64,000 nt of DNA from contig JANSWP010000004.1 of the NCBI GenBank assembly GCA_024743405.1, positions 62,001 through 126,000 on the forward strand, read 5' to 3'. The translations under genes and the position numbers were made by a program. The first letter of the stretch is position 1, and each line of letters begins with the position of its first letter. The stretch is from Bacteroidota bacterium. GTDB taxonomy: Bacteria; Bacteroidota; Bacteroidia; Chitinophagales; Saprospiraceae. Shown here piece by piece: positions 1-8,505 of the stretch. Below the pieces are notes generated by a model. That model did not search any database. It was not told the origin of the DNA and worked only from the letters and a program-made list of their open reading frames with translations.

Positions 1-441
1 ATCAATGCCTCCTTTACGGATACCCGAGTATATTACATGTCCAAATTCTTTAGAATGGGCTCAAAAATCCTAAGCTTTGTGGGATTCTTGACAATCCTGA
101 TTTCCTGTTTGGGATTATTGGGCATGGTGATTTATACTATCGAAGGGAAGCTCAAGGAAGTAGGCATTCGCAAAATATTAGGTGCGTCAGAAGGCAATAT
201 TCACTGGCAATTGGCAAAAGGGTTTTTCTTCCTTTTGATTATCGCCATCTTATTTGCATTACCCGTCACCATTTTCCTAGGCAATATGTGGTTACAAAAC
301 TTCGTCATACGTATCTCAATAAGTCCAGCTATGATTTTGACAGGCATCGGAATCATACTGTTGTTGGCACTCTTGACGGTTATTTCTCAAACCCATTTAG
401 CTGCACGAACGAATCCCGTCAACATATTAAGAAGTGAATAA
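1..441 (+). CDS. FtsX/MacB-type ABC transporter permease, C-terminal part (5' end outside window)
   Basis: The frame is open from base 1, so the first Met (base 37) is internal and 146 C-terminal residues are visible. The segment has the usual last-domain pattern of MacB/FtsX permeases: a hydrophobic helix (FLTILISCLGLLGMV), the family signature KEVGIRKILGAS, two more membrane helices and the terminal NPVNILRSE. Such proteins sit in the inner membrane and act with a MacB-like ATPase in mechanotransmission or export; no ATPase gene is in the window. The complete relative at 5971-8436 ends with the closely similar KEIGIRKVLGAT...NPIESLRSE. Substrate cannot be told. Confidence 0.9.
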   Translation: MNASFTDTRVYYMSKFFRMGSKILSFVGFLTILISCLGLLGMVIYTIEGKLKEVGIRKILGASEGNIHWQLAKGFFFLLIIAILFALPVTIFLGNMWLQNFVIRISISPAMILTGIGIILLLALLTVISQTHLAARTNPVNILRSE

Positions 442-445
442 CTTC

Positions 446-540
446 GACCAAAGGTGCGAGAAGAGAGCAGCTTTATTTTTTTCATATCATATCATAATCA
501 TTATCAGTGTTTTAACTAACTCTCTCTCGCATCTTTGGTC
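446..540. repeat. Inverted repeat, ~95 bp
   Basis: GACCAAAGGTGCGAGA near 446 is mirrored by TCTCGCATCTTTGGTC ending at 540, one mismatch over 16 bp, with AGAG/CTCT continuing inwards. It starts five bases after the permease stop. It may be a decayed miniature element or a long hairpin acting as transcript end; it lacks the TWA flanks of the other elements and has no T-run. Confidence 0.5.
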
Positions 541-592
541 ACGATTTTTCATAAAAAAGAGATAGATGAAAATTGCAATTAAATACGATTAA

Positions 593-640
593 GTGCTGGG
601 ACAAAATCAAGTTATAGATTACTCGCTCCAGTAAATGGTG
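593..640. repeat. Fragment (one end) of family B miniature element
   Basis: After TAA at 590-592 the sequence GTGCTGGGACAAAATCAAGT and the following bases match the reverse complement of the right end of the element at 42620-42782, except for a deletion of about 22 bases between ATTACT and CGCTCC. The match ends at about 640, directly against a permease remnant, so the element end marks a deletion or recombination junction. Confidence 0.65.
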
Positions 641-712
641 TTTTTAACGTTTAGTTTTCAGAGCGTTAAAGCAGCATTAGCAAATCCGGTAGAGAGTTTG
701 AGGAGTGAGTGA
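641..712 (+). pseudogene. Remnant of an FtsX-type permease gene (last 23 codons)
   Basis: Translating 641-712 gives FLTFSFQSVKAALANPVES then LRSE and a stop. This is nearly identical to the end of the permease at 5971-8436 (FLTVSFQSVKAALANPIES, LRSE). Nothing upstream continues the frame; a family B repeat end lies against it. A second tandem permease gene, common in these genomes, was probably lost by a deletion ending here. Confidence 0.8.
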
Positions 713-795
713 TTCATGACAGGTTGAGTTTATTAAGAAGCACCAATTTGAATCCAATAGGTTGGCGTTAATATTTTCTTTTCAGATGGCTGCTT

Positions 796-2682
796 TTACT
801 TTAATAAAAGGACATCTCCTGAATATCTTAAAACTTTCTCATCCGCAAATCGGACAGTTGCAGTATAAACATAAACACCTACTGGCATCCTTTCTCCATT
901 AAAAGTGCCATTCCAGCCATTTTGCATATCATTTGGAAAGAAGTTTTCACTTTCAAAAATCAAGCTCCCCCATCGGTTAAATATCTTAAATTCTTCTACC
1001 ATTTGCACATTGGAAGTTTCGCCAAAAACAGTAAAAATATCATTGATACCATCATTATTTGGAGAGAAAACGTTGGGTAGCCATACTTTTCTAACTTCCA
1101 CTACTTCAATAAAAATACTATCTGAAATAGAACAACCTGTACCAGCAAATAAATCGAGTGTTACTTGTTGGCTAATAGATGGTAGAAAGCTAAAGTCCTG
1201 ACAATCCTCAAAATCAAGACAGTCTATCGGAGTGATGGATTGCCAATTAAAACCAGATGGCGTAAAGTTATAAATTGGTGATAATTCAACCGTTTCGCCT
1301 AATTCAATTACCTGATTTTCACCTAATTCCAGCAATAAATCTGGTCCCTCTTCCATAAAAATAGGCGTTTCAATTATACAACCGACGTTATCTTGAATAA
1401 TTACGGAATAGGTTTCACCACCTAATAAATCAGAGAAAAAAGACGTAGTCCCTACGTTCATTCCCTCAAAAATATACTGGAAAGGAGGGATACCCCCACT
1501 CACATTTTCTATGGAAATACTACCATCTGCAAGATCAGAACAAGAAGGGGTTGTCACGACAAAATCTCCTGCAAAATTAGCATCTGTTAAAACCGTTAAA
1601 TCAGTTGTCAAAATACTATCACAACCCAAAATATTTAATAGTGTATCCACGTATATTCCTGTTTCTGAATAAGTTGAATTACCTATCATTAGAGTTAGTC
1701 CATCGCAAATCGTATCTGATATCATGGTTTCCTTCTGAAGTACATTAATGATTTTAACATCAGAAATCACACGACATTTATCTGACCCCAAATTTCCTAA
1801 ACCATCTGCCGCCAAAAACCGATAATAATACATTCCAGCTGCCAATTGAGGAGAAGTATAAGTAGCTCCATTTGCCCCCGAAATATCCATCCATGTCATA
1901 CCCTGATCCAAACTTTGCTGCCATTGGAAAGCAGGATTGACATACTGGTTTCCAATTATTATTGCCTCCCATTCAATGGGTGAGCCATCTTCACAAAGGG
2001 TGGATAAATTCTCTGGTGAAATCAAAATTTCAGGGCCACAAGGTCGAAAAGAAATATTATCAATAGCAAGGTCATTGCCATTACCTCCAGGCGCATTATT
2101 TCGCAAAGATAAGGTTAATGATTGCTGACCTACTCCAGTGGTAAAAGTAAAACCATAAGTCGTCCAATTATTCGTTTTTGCAATATTCCCCGTTGAAAAC
2201 AAGTCCACACCATCCAATAAAAAGGAAACATCAGGGTCTATATGATCAGGAGTACCCGTTTTGATAAGATTAATAATGTCTGCCGAAAATTCATACAATG
2301 TATTTTCACAAAGTCCTGATACGGTTTGCTGATAAAAAAGCCCTGGCGCATTACTTGCATTCACAACCATCATATAACCATTCGGATCATTACTATTATC
2401 GCCAATGCCAAGCCAAGAAGGGTAAAGTCCTGACCAACTATTAGTATTATTTGTTATAACATATTCTCCATCTTGAGGTGGAACATTAAAAGTGTAAATA
2501 TAACCTGGCGCAATATTCGGGTTAGGAGAAAGCAGGTTGGCGCCACCAATGCCAAAGTCACCTTCAGGGAAAATATTGTCACCAAGAGTGCCTGTACAAA
2601 ATTGTGCGTGACTAATTAGAGGAAACCCTAACGAAACTATTAGCATAAAAATATAACACCGCATTTTCTTAATTTTCTGCAA
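796..2682 (-). CDS. Secreted protein with gliding-motility-type (type B) C-terminal sorting domain
   Basis: 628 residues. A signal peptide (MRCYIFMLIVSLGFPLISHA, then QF) is followed by a region starting NIFPEGDFG with carbohydrate-binding/jelly-roll-like character (residues ~30-215, ending DNISFRPCG). Ig/PKD-like segments follow; one reads PSCSDLADGSISIENVSGG, a typical SprB-repeat-like phrase. The last ~90 residues (WLPNVFSPNNDGINDIF, then FKIFNRWGSLIFE, GWNGTFNG, PVGVYVY) are the CHU_C 'gliding motility-associated' domain that directs type IX secretion. Probably a surface or released adhesin-like protein. Met 1 or Met 7 could be the start. Convergent with the permease remnant. Confidence 0.9.
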   Translation of the reverse strand: MQKIKKMRCYIFMLIVSLGFPLISHAQFCTGTLGDNIFPEGDFGIGGANLLSPNPNIAPGYIYTFNVPPQDGEYVITNNTNSWSGLYPSWLGIGDNSNDPNGYMMVVNASNAPGLFYQQTVSGLCENTLYEFSADIINLIKTGTPDHIDPDVSFLLDGVDLFSTGNIAKTNNWTTYGFTFTTGVGQQSLTLSLRNNAPGGNGNDLAIDNISFRPCGPEILISPENLSTLCEDGSPIEWEAIIIGNQYVNPAFQWQQSLDQGMTWMDISGANGATYTSPQLAAGMYYYRFLAADGLGNLGSDKCRVISDVKIINVLQKETMISDTICDGLTLMIGNSTYSETGIYVDTLLNILGCDSILTTDLTVLTDANFAGDFVVTTPSCSDLADGSISIENVSGGIPPFQYIFEGMNVGTTSFFSDLLGGETYSVIIQDNVGCIIETPIFMEEGPDLLLELGENQVIELGETVELSPIYNFTPSGFNWQSITPIDCLDFEDCQDFSFLPSISQQVTLDLFAGTGCSISDSIFIEVVEVRKVWLPNVFSPNNDGINDIFTVFGETSNVQMVEEFKIFNRWGSLIFESENFFPNDMQNGWNGTFNGERMPVGVYVYTATVRFADEKVLRYSGDVLLLK

Positions 2683-2780
2683 TAATAAAAAATTACTAAA
2701 TCAATTTTTAAAAAATATTGGAGATAGGTACTATTTGAGTAATGGCGATGTAGTATTGAGTGGAAAAGTAGTAGTGCCAT

Positions 2781-2930
2781 TTTTAGGCGCTTAGCAGTCA
2801 TTCAAGTTAAAACCAACATGTTGTCGATAATTTTTCATTTTCAAATTGGCCGCTCTCGCCGCAAAAAAATCTAATTTGCAGGCAGATGGGGGAAAAATTG
2901 CATACAATTTTTCCCCCATCTGCCTGCTTA
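2781..2930 (+). repeat. Family E repeat with perfect 23-bp hairpin
   Basis: Starts TTAGGCGCTTA and contains the family phrase AACCAACATGTTGTCGATAA shared with 53106-53275, 61695-61800 and 23938-23979. Its right part is a perfect palindrome: arms 2878-2900 and 2905-2927, loop CATA. The arm reads GCAGATGGGGGAAAAATTG. It abuts the element fragment at 2931. Confidence 0.75.
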
Positions 2931-3046
2931 GTAACGGCTAAAAAATAAGTCCGCCAATTTGAAATAGTAGATTTTGGATTTTAGCAAGGCAAAAATACTT
3001 TTTGTATTCGCCTTTGTACCTTTTGGCACAAGCCATAAAAATCTAG
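2931..3046 (+). repeat. Truncated family A/C miniature element
   Basis: Begins GTAACGGCTAAAAAATAAGT after TTA and is nearly identical to the left half of the complete element at 21315-21511 through GGCACAAGCCA, then stops just before the receptor gene's stop codon region (3054). The right terminal repeat is missing. With the preceding family E repeat it fills the 371-bp gap between two minus-strand genes. Confidence 0.75.
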
Positions 3047-3053
3047 ATCTCTA

Positions 3054-5549
3054 TTAATTATTGAAACCTTCGTTTCCTTCATTACCCCCTTGCTTAAGGT
3101 CATCGTTTTTAATTTTACTCCGTCGACTTCTAGATTGTTTGAAATCAAGTTTACCAAACCGATGACGAAAGTTAACACCAATCGATCGCATCACTACTTC
3201 TCGTTCGGATTTTTGATAAAAGCTTGCTCCAGAAATTTCTGACGGGAATTTCAATGACCGGGTAAAAGGTTGAAAAATATTGATCCCAAGACTTGTTCTC
3301 TTTTTATTGAATTCTTTTTGGAAGCCTATACTAAACATGGAGAATGCCCCTCTTGATCCTTGTAATGATTGTCTTGGTGAATTATAGAAACCAAAGAGTT
3401 GAATGGTGTATCCTTTTTTGAACTTGACAGTAGAACTCATATTAAGTTTCCATTGCCAAGCTTGTCTAGCTATCCTTTCTCCACCAACCAATCCTTCCCC
3501 TTCATAGGATAACAAATCAAAACCGCCTCGCAAACTCCAGATTTTTTTGATTGTAGTAGACAAAAAACCATTCACACCAATAGATTCTCTTTGACCAATA
3601 TTTTGAAAAGAGGTGAACGAAACACCTGATTCATCAACATCCAATAGCCGCTCTATGACATCATTTGTTTTTCGATAATAGATGGATCCGTTAATGACGA
3701 TTCCTTTTACAAAAGTGTTGAAGCCTAATTCAAATGCATCTGTATCTTCGGGTAATAATTCTGGATTTCCGAAACTAATATCCCGCGGATCACTTTGATT
3801 GACAAATGGATTTACATAATACAAACTTGGACGTTGAATCCGTTTGGTATAACTCAACCGAAGATTACTAAACTTACCTAATTTCCGATTCAGAATAATA
3901 CTAGGCAAGAAATTATCATATTGATTTTCGAATGGAGCATCGAAAGCTTCGAACTCACCGGAGATAGTCGTATGTTCATATCTCAGTCCAGATATTAGTC
4001 CGTAATTTTCACCCAACTTGATATTAAAAGATGCATATCCTGATAAAACGTCCTGAAAATAATTGAATACGTCGGTGCGCTGTCCATCTATGACATATTG
4101 GTCGCTTTCCGGGTCAAAGTATTCAAATTTAAAATCACTATCTATCCGTCGGATTACAGCTTTCGCTCCAGTTTCCAATTTGATATTTTTACCAAAAGGA
4201 TGTACATAGTCCATCTGGAAGGTATATTCAAGATTGAGTCCATCATTGGTATTCACCTCATCTCTGAAAAGCTCCTCTGCATTTGAACTGGTTTGCAAAA
4301 GCTCATTGTCTGAAGTGCTGGTATTTCCACTAAGTTGAAAAGCAAGGGTAAATTCTTTGTCAGGTTGAGCAAAAGTTTTACGGTAATCTGTTGTCCAGTC
4401 AAAACTACTATTTAAAGAACTGACATCATTATCACGAGCATAGTCCTGAAAAACTTCATTCACAGGATCATCAAAATCTGCAATCGTAGTGCCATCATTA
4501 CTGCCCCCTCTTCCTCTAATACGAAGAGAGGAGTTGATACTGTTATAAGCATTGATATCATAATAGGCTCCAAAATTGAACCCCCCTCCAAGATAGGTAC
4601 TTTTCCCCTCTCCATTTTGACTCAGCACCCTAACCTCATTTCCGATATAATCCTCTCTATAAAAGGAATTATTTGCAGGATTCGGCCAAGAGTAAGACAC
4701 ATTACCACCGCCGTTTAAACCGAAGCGTCCTTTTACCAAATTTAGATTTAAACCACTTCGATTACTTCGATTACCGATAGTGGTATTCACTGATCCAGTA
4801 AACCCTTTGATACTACTTTTTTTGGTAATAATATTAACGATTCCTCCTGTTCCTTCTCCATCAAAGCGAGCCGTTGGAACAGTAATAACTTCTACTGATT
4901 TTATTTGATCAGAAGGAATTGTTTTGAGGGCTTCTCCTACATTACTTGAAAACATGGAAGAAGGTTTACCATTAATCAGTATTTGTATATTGGAAGAACC
5001 ACGTAAGGAAACATTACCGTCTAAATCTACAGTTAACATAGGGACTCTTGCCAGTACATCTGAAGCATCACCACCAATATTAGTGATATCTTTTTCCGCA
5101 TTATAAACCAACTTATCTATCCTGTTTTCAATGACTGCTGCTTCTCCAACCACTTCGATCTCCTCTAAATTTAGCCCTTCCATACTGAACAAAACAGGGT
5201 CAAAATTAATATCAGGTTTATCTGGTGTCAATTTAATGCCCTTCAATAATTTAGGTTGATATCCTATAAAAGAAAATGCCACCTCATATTCACCCAATGC
5301 TAGTTCAGGAAATCTAAATTTACCCTTATCATCTGTTAGCGTACCATCAATTTCCTTTCTGGTTTTTGAATTAATGAGCACTACGGTTGCAAACTCAACA
5401 AATTCATTGGAAGTAGAATCAACTAGTATTCCAGTAATTTTACCTGTAATAGAGGACTTACTACTTTTGCCAGCCCAGGAGGGTTTTTGAGCAAATGTGG
5501 TCAGGCTTATTAGAAACAACAGAGAGAATAACAGTAAAAATTTCTTCAT
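3054..5549 (-). CDS. TonB-dependent receptor-like outer-membrane protein with carboxypeptidase-regulatory domain
   Basis: 831 residues. Signal peptide MKKFLLLFSLLFLISLTTFA; a carboxypeptidase-regulatory-like beta-sandwich at ~35-115 (TGILVDSTSNEFVEFATVVL, DDKGKFRF, YEVAFSFIGY); a plug domain at ~130-240 (LRGSSNIQILINGKPSS, GEGTGGIVNIITKK); then a long aromatic-rich beta-barrel ending RHRFGKLDFKQSR. The lack of a SusD-like partner and the 'outer membrane beta-barrel' subtype argue against a polysaccharide-utilisation locus. The C-terminus adds a basic/polar tail (SRRSKIKNDDLKQGGNEG), unusual because barrels normally end on an aromatic residue. Likely substrate unknown (inference: uptake of an organic or metal complex). 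Confidence 0.88.
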   Translation of the reverse strand: MKKFLLLFSLLFLISLTTFAQKPSWAGKSSKSSITGKITGILVDSTSNEFVEFATVVLINSKTRKEIDGTLTDDKGKFRFPELALGEYEVAFSFIGYQPKLLKGIKLTPDKPDINFDPVLFSMEGLNLEEIEVVGEAAVIENRIDKLVYNAEKDITNIGGDASDVLARVPMLTVDLDGNVSLRGSSNIQILINGKPSSMFSSNVGEALKTIPSDQIKSVEVITVPTARFDGEGTGGIVNIITKKSSIKGFTGSVNTTIGNRSNRSGLNLNLVKGRFGLNGGGNVSYSWPNPANNSFYREDYIGNEVRVLSQNGEGKSTYLGGGFNFGAYYDINAYNSINSSLRIRGRGGSNDGTTIADFDDPVNEVFQDYARDNDVSSLNSSFDWTTDYRKTFAQPDKEFTLAFQLSGNTSTSDNELLQTSSNAEELFRDEVNTNDGLNLEYTFQMDYVHPFGKNIKLETGAKAVIRRIDSDFKFEYFDPESDQYVIDGQRTDVFNYFQDVLSGYASFNIKLGENYGLISGLRYEHTTISGEFEAFDAPFENQYDNFLPSIILNRKLGKFSNLRLSYTKRIQRPSLYYVNPFVNQSDPRDISFGNPELLPEDTDAFELGFNTFVKGIVINGSIYYRKTNDVIERLLDVDESGVSFTSFQNIGQRESIGVNGFLSTTIKKIWSLRGGFDLLSYEGEGLVGGERIARQAWQWKLNMSSTVKFKKGYTIQLFGFYNSPRQSLQGSRGAFSMFSIGFQKEFNKKRTSLGINIFQPFTRSLKFPSEISGASFYQKSEREVVMRSIGVNFRHRFGKLDFKQSRSRRSKIKNDDLKQGGNEGNEGFNN

Positions 5550-5777
5550 TATAAAATTGGTTTGACAGTTATTTTTAAAAGGAATGACTAGATAGCTTTG
5601 GTCATTAAAACAGACATTTTAACGCTTGTGTGAATCATAATGACGCAGCGAAACAGCAAGCAGCATTGTTTTGTTTAATATTTTGAAAAAAAAACAAAAA
5701 ATAGCCATAGTTTTTCCCCACCCTTTTCTATTAATAATGCATCTTTTCCCTCATGAAGATGTCTTATCCATTTGTAA
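5550..5777. other. Divergent intergenic region (promoter region), no gene seen
   Basis: Between the receptor gene (minus) and the permease gene (plus). It holds the upstream region of the receptor and no convincing ORF or hairpin; the rest of the gap, up to 5934, is the miniature element listed separately. Confidence 0.5.
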
Positions 5778-5934
5778 GAAATGAGGAATAAATAACTTAG
5801 ACCAATCGCCGTTATCTTTTAACACCATTACTTCGTTCTTCTTTATTCACAGAGCTATGGCTATGCTCATTCATCACGCCTCGACTGGTATCAAATATTT
5901 AGGTGCTTGACCAAACTTATTTATTCCTCATTTC
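5778..5934. repeat. Family A miniature inverted-repeat element (157 bp), TAA duplication
   Basis: Terminal repeats GAAATGAGGAATAAATAA (5778-) and TTATTTATTCCTCATTTC (ending 5934) are perfect over 18 bp and continue imperfectly inwards. It is flanked by TAA at 5775-5777 and TAA at 5935-5937. The interior has the family's T-rich strand, a small palindromic AGCTATGGCT, and GCCTCG. It lies 37 bp before the permease start, so it could carry or alter that gene's promoter. Confidence 0.85.
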
Positions 5935-5970
5935 TAACATCCTCATTCTCTATCATTTACCAAACCACTC

Positions 5971-8436
5971 ATGCTAAAAAATTACATCCTTATCGCCTCT
6001 CGCAGTCTCCTCAAACACAAAGGGTTTTCATTATTAAATATACTCGGCCTTGCTATCGGAATGACGGTTTTTCTACTCATTTCCCAATATGTTCGATTTG
6101 AAAAAAGCTATGAAACCTTTTTGCCTGATGCTGAAAATATATACCGAGTAGCACTCGAGCGTTACCAAAATGGCGAACAAATCATCGCCACAGCGGAAAA
6201 TGTACCAGGTGCTGGACCAGCTCTGGTAAGTGAATTTCCTGAAGTCGAAAGTTATGCACGAATGTATAATATGGGGTATAAAAACAACCTCATCATCACG
6301 AATGAGGAAGCCCTCCCGGAACCAATTGCTTTCAAACATCGGAAATTCTTGTATGCAGATTCTTCTTTTTTGTCTTTAATGGGTTATGAAATGATTCATG
6401 GGGATGCAGCGACAGCATTGGGCGAACCCTTGCAGGCTGTTATTTCGGAAGAGTATGCCCAAAAGTATTTTGGTAATGAAAATCCGATTGGGAAAAATTT
6501 GCGGATGCAGGATGATGATTTTAATGACGAAAGAGTTCAAGTGACGGGTGTTTTTAAAAATTTGCCATTAAATACTCATTTGAAATTTGATGTACTTTTC
6601 TCTTATAAAACATTATATGGAAGAGGCGAATGGGCACAAGGAAGATACAATACAGGTTGGGGAAGGAATGATATGTATACCTTTTTGAAATTAAAGCCAG
6701 GCACGAACCCAGCAGATCTAGAGTCAAAATTCCCTTCCATTATTGAAAAATACAATCCAGAATTAGCGGAAAACAATCGAAAAGATGTGCTTTCCCTTCA
6801 GCCTATTTTGGATATTCACTTGACCTCAGACCTCGCCGAGGAACCTGAGCCCAACGGCGACCAAAGTATTGTGAATTTCCTTTCCCTTATTGGTTTTTTA
6901 GTCTTACTCATCGCATGGATAAATTATGTCAATCTTTCCACTGCTCGCGCGATGGAACGTGCTCGCGAGGTAGGTGTTCGGAAAGTAAGTGGTGCCTTAA
7001 AAGGACAATTAATTAGTCAATTTTTGGTCGAATCAGGCTTAGTAAATTTGGTTTCCATTTCATTGGCTTTTGGTATGACGGCCGCTTCTTTACCTTGGTT
7101 CAATTCCCTAACCGGACTCCAATTAGAGATTGTTCATCTTCTCCAACCTTGGTCTTTGATGATATTCGCAGGTCTTTGGTTTGTCGGTACATTTTTGTCG
7201 GGATTATATCCAGCATGGGTGCTTTCTTCCTTCCGACCAGTCACAGTTTTGAAAGGACAATTTAAAAATACGAGCGGCGGAATGTGGCTTCGAAAAGGCT
7301 TGGTTGTCCTTCAATTTGCTGCTTCAGTCGCACTCATTGCAGGTACCATTATCATTTATCGTCAATTGGATTATATGCTCAATCGAGATATTGGTGTGAA
7401 CATCGAACAAGTACTTGTGGTGGAGCGTCCGGGCATCGCCCCTCGTGATCGACAAGCTCGAAATTCGGCGGTTGATGTCTTCCGTGCCGAATTGGCTAAA
7501 AGTCCCGATATACAAGGTATTGCCGCTTCAGTGACCATCCCCGGAAAACAACGAGAATACAAAGCAAATGTGCATAAATTCGGAAGTTCTCAAGACGAAG
7601 CCGTGACCATTCGATTCAACAGTATGGATTATAATTTCATGGATGTTTTTGAGATGAAATTAATTGCAGGGAGAGAATTTTCGCCAGAATTTACAAGCGA
7701 CCAAGATACAAGTGTCATCTTAACCGAATCTGCAGTTAAAAGATTAGGTTTTGAAAAACCAGCCGATGTTATTGGTCAAACGGTTTCGATTCCAATGTTT
7801 CAATGGAACCCTATCGTGGTGGGCGTAGTGAATGATTACAATCAAGTTTCTTTAAAGAAAGCAGTCGATCCAACTATATTTTATTGTTCGCCTTTTCAGG
7901 GTGAATATTATTCAATGAGAGTCAACACGAATAACCTTTCAAACACCATCGAACATGCCAATAAAGCATGGGAAGCTGCATTTCCGGGGAATCCATTCGA
8001 CTATTTTTTCTTGGATGATTACTTCAATATCCAATATCAAAATGAACAACGATTTGGCAAATTAGCGATGGTTTTTGCATTGCTTGCAATATTGGTCGGT
8101 TGCCTCGGTTTGTTTGGGTTATCAGGATATTCGATTACCCAACGAACCAAAGAAATAGGCATTCGAAAAGTATTAGGCGCAACAACGCCTGGGTTAGTAA
8201 CTATGCTTTCGACAGATATGCTCAAATTAGTAGGTATTGCTATTCTACTCTCCGCACCACTGGCATGGTGGGCTATGGAAAACTGGCTTCAAAATTTCGC
8301 TTACCGAATTGATATGGAATGGTGGATTTTTGTGGTAGCTGGTATTTTAGCTGTTTTAACTGCTTTTTTGACGGTGAGTTTTCAGAGTGTGAAAGCAGCT
8401 TTAGCAAATCCAATTGAGAGTTTGAGGAGTGAATAA
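5971..8436 (+). CDS. FtsX/MacB-type ABC transporter permease (two-domain, orphan)
   Basis: 821 residues, the usual length of this Bacteroidota family. N-terminal cytoplasmic helix and first membrane segment (SLLNILGLAIGMTVFLLIS, ~20-40), a periplasmic MacB core domain (~45-280), three membrane helices (~290-420) with the signature REVGVRKVSGA, a second helix plus periplasmic domain (GLVVLQFAASVALIAGTII from ~440), and a final three-helix FtsX domain with KEIGIRKVLGAT and the terminal NPIESLRSE. Inner-membrane mechanotransmission or export of an unknown substrate; the ATPase partner must be encoded elsewhere. Closely related to the partial gene at 1-441 and the remnant at 641-712. Confidence 0.93.
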   Translation: MLKNYILIASRSLLKHKGFSLLNILGLAIGMTVFLLISQYVRFEKSYETFLPDAENIYRVALERYQNGEQIIATAENVPGAGPALVSEFPEVESYARMYNMGYKNNLIITNEEALPEPIAFKHRKFLYADSSFLSLMGYEMIHGDAATALGEPLQAVISEEYAQKYFGNENPIGKNLRMQDDDFNDERVQVTGVFKNLPLNTHLKFDVLFSYKTLYGRGEWAQGRYNTGWGRNDMYTFLKLKPGTNPADLESKFPSIIEKYNPELAENNRKDVLSLQPILDIHLTSDLAEEPEPNGDQSIVNFLSLIGFLVLLIAWINYVNLSTARAMERAREVGVRKVSGALKGQLISQFLVESGLVNLVSISLAFGMTAASLPWFNSLTGLQLEIVHLLQPWSLMIFAGLWFVGTFLSGLYPAWVLSSFRPVTVLKGQFKNTSGGMWLRKGLVVLQFAASVALIAGTIIIYRQLDYMLNRDIGVNIEQVLVVERPGIAPRDRQARNSAVDVFRAELAKSPDIQGIAASVTIPGKQREYKANVHKFGSSQDEAVTIRFNSMDYNFMDVFEMKLIAGREFSPEFTSDQDTSVILTESAVKRLGFEKPADVIGQTVSIPMFQWNPIVVGVVNDYNQVSLKKAVDPTIFYCSPFQGEYYSMRVNTNNLSNTIEHANKAWEAAFPGNPFDYFFLDDYFNIQYQNEQRFGKLAMVFALLAILVGCLGLFGLSGYSITQRTKEIGIRKVLGATTPGLVTMLSTDMLKLVGIAILLSAPLAWWAMENWLQNFAYRIDMEWWIFVVAGILAVLTAFLTVSFQSVKAALANPIESLRSE

Positions 8437-8505
8437 TAACACTTCTCTTCTTAAAAATATTCCTTCATGGTTTGCGTTTTCCAATAGACTTTATTCTACA
8501 AAAAA

